Program-made: the position numbers and the translations under genes | Shown: piece by piece, positions 11,301-23,600 of the stretch | Layout: each line of letters opens with the position of its first letter | Numbering within the stretch: position 1 is the stretch's first letter | Notes under the pieces: generated by a model | Database searches by the model: none | Told to the model about the DNA's origin: nothing | What the model saw: the letters and a program-made list of their open reading frames with translations, nothing else | From: Apostichopus japonicus | Taxonomy: Eukaryota; Echinodermata; Holothuroidea; Aspidochirotida; Stichopodidae | Length of the DNA: 64,000 nucleotides | Direction of reading: 5' to 3' | Assembly: GCF_037975245.1 (NCBI RefSeq) | Contig: NC_092565.1 | Coordinates: 8,240,999-8,304,998, forward strand

Positions 11301-14185
11301 CAGGGAAATTTCGAAAATTTAGACACAGTTAATTTATTGGTCCATGGGCGCACATCAGTCTTGGATAATGGTGGGGACGCATGTCTGTTCTCTGATACTC
11401 TCTAAGTGGAGCGCGACCATGGGTTCAGGCTTAACGTACACAAAATTTTGGGCAAATATACCTCTCAGATCGCCGGCAATAACAGTTCCTGCAGACCCAA
11501 ATGATGCTCCCAAACCTACTTTAGTTTTAGATCTCGTGGCCTATAAATTTAGTTTGGGAAGCACATGGGCGTCTGCGGAAAAAAATCAGGGACAAATAAT
11601 CCAAGTAGACTTTTGTATACGATGGGTCTGGGGTCGTCTCCCAGAAAATAATTATAGACTGCCGCAAATGCGATATCCGTCCTATATTTAACAACTGTGG
11701 ATAAATATAATAAAATTAGAACTGAACGTGAAGGTAGTTCAAATTGGCAACACACAGTGTGAGTTGTTAACGATTGTTTTGTTCGCACTCAGTCTGTTTT
11801 GCTGACCACAATTTACCAGTCTCGTGTATAGATTATGTTTCACATGATTGAATGTGTTAATACTTCAGCGGAGAAGTCACGCACGCCTAACAGTGTCAAT
11901 AGTAATCATTCTCGTTTTTTATAGCATGTCATTTGCACAATGCTGGATCAAAATACGCCAAAGTTCAATACAGGGGAATTTGAAATGCAACGTTTGGTCA
12001 AGACAAATTGGTGGGGACATGGTATATCATGTCCCCACCACTGAAAAAGTTGGTGGGGACGCGTCCCGCTGTCCCGCCATGATCTGCGCCTATGTATTGG
12101 TGTACAAATATTAAAACCTCTTATAATGGCGACTATGAAACTTCGTTGAAGGAAATGAAAAAATACCATATATTTCCGAAACCGAACACTACACACATAC
12201 ACAGTTTGGAGGCTGTTCATTCTAGAACGCCATTTTCATGTTCACTGATATGATGTGATATCTGCTGTTTGATTTACAAATTCGAATAATTGAAATGAGA
12301 CTGAAATAAATAACTTTTATATGCTTATAGGCAATGCCCCACATTCTTTTCATTTCGAAAGACGCAAGGTTTTAAGTTCATTACACACTGAAGGCTTCGA
12401 TTCTCTATTTGCCTTCAGTTTATGGAAGATCTTGGGATTTTCATCCCTATAGATATCGCTAGATATTGCTAGATATCCATACAGTACATTGTCTTGGGAT
12501 TTTTCGGGGCCTGATCTTGGGAAATTGCAAAATCGGGAGTGGTCATGCACACTCCATGTAGGTCAGTGAACGACCTCTTGTTGTCACTAAAACACAACCC
12601 CGATCACTTTGTTTATCGATGAAGTGGTGTGTTGCCGGATTTGCCAAGTTCTTGGCACTACGGGCGAAGCAGGGACGTCGCTAGAAGGGCCGTAGGTGTC
12701 TCACCCCTCAATCTTGGTAAAACTGACGATAGCTGGAAAATTAGAGTGCGACAGTCGGAATTTCCTACTGTCGCACTCTCATTTTTCAGACTGTCGCACT
12801 CTAATTTTCACATATTCTTGTAATTTGTGAGTGACCTAATTTTTTCTGTCAAAATTGACCCTTAATCAGTCATATTTAACACGTTTTCCTTGTCGTATTG
12901 AGGAATTGTATCTCGCGAACCTTATACTCCACCATACAAAACTTCGTACGATTTTGAATACTCTAAAAAAAAATGCCTTTTAGAACTACTGTACAACGTT
13001 CAGCTTCAATTCGGTTAATTTATGTATTAATTTTGCTATTGGGTGGGTTGACCCTGTCCGCTAGCTTCAAGTAAGTTCAGAATATACATTGGCTGTATGA
13101 AAACGCTCAATGCTAATCTATGGAAGCTTAAAAGTGCCATCGACATTAGAAAAACTTTGCCCCATAAGTTGACCTTTTTCAGTAAATTGTTTAGATAATA
13201 AGATAAAATCTTATCAAAAATCAGAAAAATGTTGGATTGTTCAGTTGCTTTAACTGAGCAATTGAACAACTTTCTGCAAAATGTTTAATTGACAACTTAT
13301 CATACCTCGCCAATTGGACATTTTTGGCAAAATGTTTAATTGTTCACTTCATTTCAACTGAGCAATTGAAACATTTTCTGCAAAATGTTGAATTGACAAC
13401 TTATCGTATCTCGTCAATTGGACATTTTTGGGCAAAATGTTTAATTGTTCACTTCATTCCATCTGAGCAATTGAAACATTTTCTGCAAAATGTTTAATTG
13501 ACAACTTATCTTTTCTCGTCAATTGGACATTTTTTGGCAAAATGTTTAATTGTTATGTAGATGTGAACAATCTCAGGAAGAGATGCGTGCGTCCGCCCCG
13601 GCAATGATACGCCTTTGGATCCACTACATGATATTCACAGGAAATGTGCTCAATTCTCAAATCACATGCGGAATTTATTTTTAGATTCATTGTATGACTT
13701 ACGGTACTAGGGTGGGGTAACAATTAGCATTCAGTTCGCGGTTGTATAACCTTCTATCTCTGGATGGCAGTGTAGCATCGAAGGACATATGTCTAGTTCA
13801 GTTCGCACATACATTTGGTCTAATATCGAAATGTGTCATGTTCCCAGACGACTCGTTCGAGTTCAAGACCAGCCACAGTTAGTTTCATAGCACAATTTTA
13901 CAATTGTTTAAGGCGATCATACACACACACGCGTCATCATATTCTAATATATAGTATTGTTGTATATATAGTATATATATATAACGAAATATATATATAT
14001 AACGAAAATCCACGTTTACTCCAAAAGAAAATATTATTAGAGAAAACCAGAGAAATAAGATATGGCTCATAATTGACAAAAAAGGAGTAAGTTTTAGAAA
14101 ATATATTGGAAATGTGTCATTTTGTACTTTTCATTCGACTGCCAAGTATTGCTGACGAATATGATATATATATATCCACTAGTCT

Positions 14186-14218
<33 letters not shown>

Positions 14219-14525
14219 CGGTATATATATACGGTATATATATATACGGTATATATATATACGGTATATATATATAGAGTGGAGTCCGTTGGCGTCTATC
14301 TTGGCGCAGAGTGCTCTATGTCCATTGGACAGAGCGGAATATATGTTGATACTAGATGAGACTAGTGGAACACTAGTAGTTGTAACTCGGAGTTTCACGC
14401 TTTATAGCGATCTTCAGACAACTGGTCAGTTGTCTGAAGTTCAACTGGTCAGTTGTCTGAAGATCGCTATAAAGCGTGAAACTCCGAGTTACAACTACTA
14501 GTGTTCCACTAGTCTCATCTAGTAT

Positions 14526-14617
<92 letters not shown>

Positions 14618-17600
14618 TTATATATATATTAATGCAATGGAGGTAAACGACAAAGGCAAATGAATATATATAAATGAAAATCGTAATGAGTTGGAAAATC
14701 AAGAACAGTGAAAAAACTTTCAGCCTCCACAGGGATTCGAACCCGGGCCTTCCGCTCTGTGCGTATATGCACAGAGCGGAAGGCCCGGGTTCGAATCCCT
14801 GTGGAGGCTGGAAGTTTTTTCACGTTTCGTCCCCAACGCCCCCCTGGATACGCGCATGTGTTAAGTACAATGTGTAAAAGTTAAGGGCCTGACGTTTCGA
14901 TCCTAACAGGATCTTCCAGTGGCTGAAGGACATACAGGTTAATGAGAATAGGGAGAACACAAAAGAATTAGGTGAAAGAGGATTTTTAGACAAAGGAAGG
15001 ATAGAACGAAGAAATTTACACAGAAAGAGGAGAGGTACAGGAGACAAATTGTGGAGGGACAAAGGAAGTATTAGGGAAGAGGGTACGGAATAAACTGCAG
15101 AAGGACAAAGACATGGAGGTGTGGAGAAAAAGGGTGGAAGAGAGCCAAGAGAATGGAGGTAACCAGGGGGAGAAGGAAAGGAGGGGGGGGGGAAAGCAAA
15201 ATCCACTGTTGATCTGTAACCATAGAATATCTTCTTGAGGGTGGTTCTGGTTTCACCAACATACTGGATGCCGCAAACTCTGCAAGAGATCTTATCTGCT
15301 ATTTTCATTTTAGCTCTACCTATGCATGCTTTAAGCAAACCAGAGTCCGTGGGAACGCCTAGAAGTGACTCTGTGTTATTCCAGTGCTCCACTCGGTGTA
15401 AGTAAAGGTTACGATTCTTTGAAATCACAGCTCCATAATTTGACTCTGGATAGCAATAGATTCCAACAATGGCGACCCTAAAGAAGCCCTGTCTTTGTCC
15501 TTCTGCAGTTTATTCCTATCCCCTTCTTTGAATCCGCCCTTTGTCCCTCCGCAGTTTATTTGCTGTACCTCTCCTCTCCCCCTGTAAATTTCTTCGTTCT
15601 CTCACTACCTTTGTCTACTAATCCTCTTTCACCTTACTCTTTTGTGTTCCCCGTATTCACTATACTCATTAACCTGTCTGTACTCTGTGCGCTTGTATTT
15701 GTCACTTATTTTGTCCTTGAGCCTCTGAAGAAGATCCTGCTAGGATCGAAACGTCAGGTCTTAACTTTTACACATTGTACCAAACATATTTCCAATTGAT
15801 ATCACTTTATTAACACTGTTCTGCTGTTCGTAATTACGAAATAGTTTGAAAGGCGTATTCAATGCGATCACTATCCGATTGCTTTCCATGACTGTATAGT
15901 AACATCATTACTTTCTGTGAAGAAACTAGGGTAGAACTTAGGCAGATACATGTGTTAAACATGAAATCTCAAATTGGAAAATTATATTTGTACTGTGTGT
16001 ACTCTGTGCTTGTATTTTTCCCTTGTATATTTTGTCATCCAGCCTCTTAGTATTGACAAGTTGTACGAAGTGTGCAAAACGCAGTTTTCAAAAGTTTGAC
16101 GTATTGATATATTTTATTAAGTGTGCAAGTCAATGCAATGTCCTTTCTACGCTTCCGTACGATACAGAAATAATCAAGTTAACATAGTTGGCGTAAGGTT
16201 CAGGAGTTGTTAAGAATGTTGTAATAGAATAAGGTTATCCGCCGTGGAAAAGAGGGATTTCGCATGTACCAGCTAAGTTTTCATGAAGTTTGAGTACCAT
16301 ACCTTGGGGGGCTTGGGACTGGGGGCCTTGAACTTTTGCAACGCCTCACGGAGCTAACACAAAGTCAATGGGAGCTGTTTCATTTTTTTTATAAGTCCAA
16401 AACAGAATTGGCATATTTGGCATGTGTTTCGGGCCCCGTGCGCCATGGAAAATAGGGATTTGACCCAAACTAAGTCCTGACCCAAATTTCGTATGTATCA
16501 ACTAGACGTCCATGAAGTATGAGTACCATACCGTGGGGGGCTTGGGACTGGGGGCCTTGAACTTTTGCAACGCCTCACGGAGCTAACACAAAGTCAATGG
16601 GAGCTGTTTCATTTTTTTTCTAAGTCCAAAACAGAATTGGCATATTTGGCATGTGTTTCGGGCCCCGTGCGCCATGGAAAATAGGGATTTGACCCAAACT
16701 AAGTCCTGACCCAAATTTCGTATGTACCAGCTAGACGTTCACGAAGTATGAGTACCATACCGTGGGGGGCTTGGGACTGGGGGCCTTGAACATTTGCAAC
16801 GCCTCACGGAGCTAACACAAAGTCAATGGGAGCTGTTTCATTTTTTTTCTAAGTCCAAAACAGAATTGGCATATTTGGCATGTGTTTCGGGCCCCGTGCG
16901 CCATGGAAAATAGGGATTTGGCCCAAACTAAGTCCTGACCCAAATTTCGTATGTACCAGCTAGACGTTCACGAAGTTTGAGTACCATACCGTGGGGGGCT
17001 TGGGACTGGGGGCCTTGAACATTTGCAACGCCTCACGGAGCTAACACAAAGTCAATGGGAGCTGTTTCATTTTTTTTATAAGTCCAAAACAGAATTGGCA
17101 TATTTGGCATGTGTTTCGGGCCCCGTGCGCCATGGAAAATAGGGATTTGACCCAAACTAAGTCCTGACCCAAATTTCGTATGTATCAACTAGACGTCCAT
17201 GAAGTATGAGTACCATACCGTGGGGGGCTTGGGACTGGGGGCCTTGAACTTTTGCAACGCCTCACGGAGCTAACACAAAGTCAATGGGAGCTGTTTCATT
17301 TTTTTTCTAAGTCCAAAACAGAATTGGCATATTTGGCATGTGTTTCGGGCCCCGTGCGCCATGGAAATGAAGGATTTGACCCAAACTAAGTCCTGACCCA
17401 AATTTCGTATGTATCAACTAGACGTCCATGAAGTATGAGTACCATACCGTGGGGGGCTTGGGACTGGGGGCCTTGAACTTTTGCAACGCCTCACGGAGCT
17501 AACACAAAGTCAATGGGAGCTGTTTCATTTTTTTTCTAAGTCCAAAACAGAATTGGCATATTTGGCATGTGTTTCGGGCCCCGTGCGCCATGGAAATGAA

Positions 17601-20600
17601 GGATTTGACCCAAACTAAGTCCTGACCCAAATTTCGTATGTATCAACTAGACGTCCATGAAGTATGAGTACCATACCGTGGGGGGCTTGGGACTGGGGGC
17701 CTTGAACTTTTGCAACGCCTCACGGAGCTAACACAAAGTCAATGGGAGCTGTTTCATTTTTTTTCTAAGTCCAAAACAGAATTGGCATATTTGGCATGTG
17801 TTTCGGGCCCCGTGCGCCATGGAAAATAGGGATTTGGCCCAAACTAAGTCCTGACCAAAATTTCGTATGTACCAGCTAGACGTTCACGAAGTTTGAGTAC
17901 CATACCGTGGGGGGCTTGGGACTGGGGGCCTTGAACATTTGCAACGCCTCACGGAGCTAACACAAAGTCAATGGGAGCTGTTTCATTTTTTTTCTAAGTC
18001 CAAAACAGAATTGGCATATTTGGCATGTGTTTCGGGCCCCGTGCGCCATGGAAATGAAGGATTTGACCCAAACTAAGTCCTGACCCAAATTTCGTATGTA
18101 CCAGCTAGACGTTCACGAAGTATGAGTACCATACCGTGGGGGGCTTGGGACTGGGGGCCTTGAACTTTTGCAACGCCTCACGGAGCTAACACAAAGTCAA
18201 TGGGAGCTGTTTCATTTTTTTTCTAAGTCCAAAACAGAATTGGCATATTTGGCATGTGTTTCGGGCCCCGTGCGCCATGGAAATGAAGGATTTGACCCAA
18301 ACTAAGTCCTGACCCAAATTTCGTATGTATCAACTAGACGTCCATGAAGTATGAGTACCATACCGTGGGGGGCTTGGGACTGGGGGCCTTGAACTTTTGC
18401 AACGCCTCACGGAGCTAACACAAAGTCAATGGGAGCTGTTTCATTTTTTTTCTAAGTCCAAAACAGAATTGGCATATTTGGCATGTGTTTCGGGCCCCGT
18501 GCGCCATGGAAAATAGGGATTTGACCCAAACTAAGTCCTGACCCAAATTTCGTATGTACCAGCTAGACGTTCACGAAGTATGAGTACCATACCGTGGGGG
18601 GCTTGGGACTGGGGGCCTTGAACTTTTGCAACGCCTCACGGAGCTAACACAAAGTCAATGGGAGCTGTTTCATTTTTTTTCTAAGTCCAAAACAGAATTG
18701 GCATATTTGGCATGTGTTTCGGGCCCCGTGCGCCATGGAAATGAAGGATTTGACCCAAACTAAGTCCTGACCCAAATTTCGTATGTATCAACTAGACGTC
18801 CATGAAGTATGAGTACCATACCGTGGGGGGCTTGGGACTGGGGGCCTTGAACTTTTGCAACGCCTCACGGAGCTAACACAAAGTCAATGGGAGCTGTTTC
18901 ATTTTTTTTCTAAGTCCAAAACAGAATTGGCATATTTGGCATGTGTTTCGGGCCCCGTGCGCCATGGAAAATAGGGATTTGACCCAAACTAAGTCCTGAC
19001 CCAAATTTTGTATGTACCAGCTAGACGTTCACGAAGTATGAGTACCATACCGTGGGGGGCTTGGGACTGGGGGCTTTGAACTTTTGCAACGCCTCACGGA
19101 GCTAACACAAAGTCAATGGGAGCTGTTTCATTTTTTTTCTAAGTCCAAAACAGAATTGGCATATTTGGCATGTGTTTCGGGCCCCGTGCGCCATGGAAAA
19201 TAGGGATTTGACCCAAACTAAGTCCTGACCCAAATTTCGTATGTACCAGCTAGACGTTCACGAAGTATGAGTACCATACCGTGGGGGGCTTGGGACTGGG
19301 GGATTTGAACTTTTGCAACGCCTCACGGAGCTAACACAAAGTCAATGGGAGCTGTTTCATTTTTTTTTCTAAGTCCAAAACAAAATTGGCATATTTGGCA
19401 TGTGTTTCGGGCCCAGTGCGCCATCGAAAAGAAGGATTTGACCCAAACTAAGTCCTGATCCAAATTTCGTATGTACCAGCTAGACGTCCATGAAGTATGA
19501 GTACCATACCGTGGGGGGCTTGGGACTGGGGGCCTTGAACATTTGCAACGCCTCACGAACATGGTGTTGAATCAATATCACGAACTTCATTTTCTTTTGA
19601 GATCTCATTCCTGTGCAAAGTCAATGCGTACAGAGAACCTGAAAATATTTCTGTGTGTGTGCGCCGTGGTGCAACGTTGTGATTTTGGTCTCGTCAGGAT
19701 TTAGCCACCTTGGTCAGAGATTTAACCTGTGTAAGCGCTATAACCTCTTCTGGGACATTTCAACCATTCCCTCTTGGCTTATCATTGCCTTGCAGGCGAA
19801 GCATCATATTCCAGAACACCATAATAGTTCAGGATGTTGCAACCCGCTGGAACAGTTCATTTTACATGTTGGAAAGTTTGCTGGAACAGAAGAATGTTAT
19901 TGTAGAGTATTCCAGCTTGTATGACATTCCTGTCATGACAGCTGACCAATGGAAGCTGGCTAGCACACTAGTTGTGACACTACAACATTTCGAGGAAATA
20001 ACCCAAAAGGCGCCCTCCTCCTCAGCATCCACCTCTATGATCATTCCATAGGTGTCCATGTTATGCCGGTCACTTGAGAGACACACAGATGACAGAGGCA
20101 TTCAAACTTTAACTCAAAGCATGCTTGACTCATTGAATCGGCGGTTTTCGGAAATGGAAACCAACAAACTGCTTGTGGTACAAAACGTTTTCTTTTCAAG
20201 AGAAAACACTCCACAGGTAGCAACAGACTGGCTGGTAGAGGAGTCCACACCCACTGCCCCAACACCAGAGACGGAGGCGGCCCGAGCTAAAGAAACATTA
20301 TCTGCAGCCAGTGATTTGCTTGAAGATGAGTATACTGCCTTTTTAAGGGAGCAAGGATGCACAGGCAGCACATACTCCAGGTTGTGGCAGCGCAAAAAGA
20401 AGAGATCAACATATTTCTAGTGGACCCCTTTCAAGAACGAGATGGAGACCCGTTCGCATGGTGGAAACTGAACAACCATCGATTCCCACACCTTGCAAAA
20501 TTGGCCATGAAATATCTATGTGCTCCTCCATCGAGCGTACCTAGTGAAAGGCTTTTAAGCAAAGCAGGGGACGAGAAACGCAACAGACTCAACCCCAACA

Positions 20601-23600
20601 AAGCAGAAATGCTGCTCGTGATAAGAGGAAACCTCCCGCTTTCAAATTTCAATATTAAGATAAAGTTGGGCTTACAAGATTTGATTTGTTCATGTGGATT
20701 CTCTGATTGCTATTTTTCATTTTTATTCATATACTGAACTGTAACATCTTCATAATTTTAACTTGGAATTTGTTTTCAAACTTAATTTTGCATTTGAATA
20801 CTGGTTCAATGACTAAACTTAAATTTGCATTCAGTGTATTCCTTTCACATGTTGACTGTCAGTATCATCGGAAATGAGCCAAAGCTTTTCAGTCATGTAA
20901 AAAAGGCGAATGACTTAAGCTTGTAAACTGTTGCGTTTGTTAGGAATTGTTGGCAAAGAGAACTTTTAGAATATTCGTTTTCATTTTTTCTTTGACATAT
21001 GATTTTCATCAATTTCTGTTTAACCATAAAAGGAGTCTGAGATTCTGTAGATCTATCTATGTCTGCACATCGTATTAAACCACTATCATAGACAATTTGT
21101 AGAAAATCATCAATTTTTTAGTGTTCCACAGGATCGATCAGAGTAGTTGACAGAAATTTAAGAAGATTAAAATAATTGAAAAGGAAATCATACATTTTGT
21201 TATGCAAGCTTTGAAAGGAAATAATGTACTCTGTACTGAAGCTCTAGAAATTTCTTGCAAACAGGTCAATAGAAATCTTACCAAGTTATCACTGATGTTT
21301 TGATTTTCTTGTGTACTAATTGTTCATAACAATATACAGTACTGTAGTTTGTAGCTGAAAATGAATGAGTGGAAAGCACTGTGGTTATGATTCAAGAATT
21401 GATGAGTGCTTTGAATTTAAACATGTAATGTTATTTTATGATTTTGTTTTCCTCACAGGTGGACAGACTATGATGCAGTCGGGGATGTCATTCCAGGTAC
21501 CAGGTTTATAGCCTTTAAAGTGCCCTTGAGGGTAAGTAATTTACTCTGCTTGGGAAGGGTGCTGTCATTTCACTGTAAAGTTTGTAGAAGCGTTTTCCCA
21601 TTTTCATTCATCATGGAACAGTTTGTGTGCATTAGTCTTTAAATGGCAAACTATGAAAGAAAAATAGAGGTGTTGTATCAAAACAAATTTGGTTCAATCC
21701 ACGCAAAATCAAATGAGGACTCCACGCTTCTGTCTCATATTTAATAAGCCATTATTGATATGATGTGTTCCCAGATGTTTCAAAGGGAGAAAATATAATT
21801 AAGTGAAGTTGAACTATATAGTAACAGTAATTCATAACAATCTCTTAGACTACAAGAAGTAAAACTACTCTTCTCAGTGTGTGGCAAAACGGTATTTAAA
21901 CGATTCCCTTCAAACTTTGCTTTGTAACTGATACTGGGTTCAGTTTCCTTATATTGCAAGTAACCACTTGAAGGGTTGTAACTCTCATAATAAACAGCTC
22001 AGGACACGACAAGAAATACTGTCAGGAAATAATTCTGTGTAGCAGCTTTGAAGGTTCTGAAACTTACCTTATAAAATGCTATGGTTCCTATGTACATACT
22101 ATGTGAAAAAACAAACTGCTATGCATCTTTAGACTTGTATAGCAAATTGCCTATTTTGCAAAGCATTTGCAATGCAATGCCAGATAAATTAATCCCTGAC
22201 TGTGGTATGAAAACTGTAATCATTGTTCATTCCTAAGATCTCCTTCTATGAGTTATCTGCCAGTAGATCTAGTGCAATATTTTAAGTACAAGCTTTTTTT
22301 AGCACATTTTATAATGATGCCATCAATTTTCAATCCTTGTTATTTTCAGCTTCAATATTTTCATAGAAAGGGTTTAGAAAGGTAAAGTAAGATTCTACAT
22401 TTAATATTTTATGAGTTTTAATTCCATTATCTGTATAAGATAATATCAAGTGCTATATTTGGATTTCATACTTTTTTACAATCCTGTTTTGTCGCATTTA
22501 TCTTGTAACTCCAATAACAGGAAAGCATGCTCATCTAAACTTTGGTTGAGAGAATGGCATTTGAACTCCTTCCCATAAATTCAGAGTATAAAAACATGAT
22601 TGTGTAGGCAAAGATTCACTTTACTTCCTTATTGTAGACCTCTGCTAGATTGCATACCACTACTGCCAATTGAGCACTGTGCAGATGCCTATGTGCTCAA
22701 TCTTCTTTTCTTCTCTGTTGACATGGGTACAGATTATTGTTTGGTAACAGGTTCTTACAGTAACAATCTTAACTTTTAGTTTTAAACCACACTTTGATTG
22801 TAGGTTAAATTTCAGTCTATGTTTATAATTTCTTTTACACAGAGAAATTTTCACAACCTCCGATCTAAATGAAAAGTTAGGAGACAAATTGCGTTTGGTC
22901 GTTGATCTATCTTGTAAACAAGTCGGAATGTATTACAATCCAGAGGTATGTATGTAATGAAGTAACTTTTAACAGTATTGCAGTATAAGTGTTAAAATAT
23001 GTATTATCAACTCCCCCATGGTAGTTATTGCAATAAGTCTTTAATTGCAGAGGTCGCTATGATTTCCCATCAACGTTATTGCAGTCAGCATTAAATTAAT
23101 GACATGCATGGAAATTTTAATTGTGCATGCATGACTTCTAAGGTTAATAGAGTCAAACTGCTATGTTATGGTTTCAATCACTTTGGTAGAATAATGTATA
23201 CATTCAGACCTGTAGTTCAACCTGACAAAGCATTGTTTCTGTTGTTATATTACCTCCATGCGTAACTTAAATATATATCAGTCACATACTGTGTTTCAAG
23301 ATGCTCCATTATATTTGATACTTGCTTGTACATGTTATAGGACTTGGAGAAAAATGGAATACGCTATGAGAAACTGCGAGTTGAAGGAAAGAAGGTGCCG
23401 AGTGAGCACATAATCAAAAGGTAAGGAAGAGGTGTAAATGGTGGTATATTATCATGTTTACCGGTGCTGTGGCCGAGTGGATAAAGCAGTGGGGTTTGAA
23501 GCAATGAGGCTTAGCAATCGGAAGGTCCAGGGTTCGATTCCCGGCCGGGCCATAGTAAGGTGGGATTTTCATCCAAGAGCAATCTAAGGTTTTTGCATCT

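Larger units (their letters stand above)
6392..19752. mobile_element. 13.36-kb element with TIRs, 8-bp TSD and inverted satellite arrays, inserted in a hAT transposase gene
   Basis: Target-site duplication GGACATTT occurs at 6384-6391 and 19753-19760. Left end 6392-6429 and right end 19715-19752 are inverted repeats matching at 31 of 38 positions; shared cores are GGTTATAGCGCT and GGTTAAATCTCTG. The right end begins CAGA in its own orientation, the left GAGA. Removing the element and one TSD copy restores continuity of the transposase (...SRRIAGHF-NHSLLA). An 8-bp TSD and a CAG-type end suggest a non-autonomous hAT element. Inside are a 229-bp satellite array at each end in opposite orientation and a 7-kb core of older insertions. 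No transposase of its own is visible. Confidence 0.85.

Noticed and set aside
11342-12095. Complete DNA transposon
   Set aside because: Ends look inverted ('catgggcgca' / 'cataggcgca') but no target duplication or consistent TIR length could be established.
14106-14702. Open frames of 93-131 codons on both strands
   Set aside because: They encode mostly Ile/Tyr repeats from TA microsatellites plus the palindrome read twice; the same peptide appears on both strands because of the inverted repeat.
23462-23555. Functional tRNA-Leu/Ser gene
   Set aside because: Good A and B boxes, but 5' and 3' ends do not form an acceptor stem; it is a SINE head.
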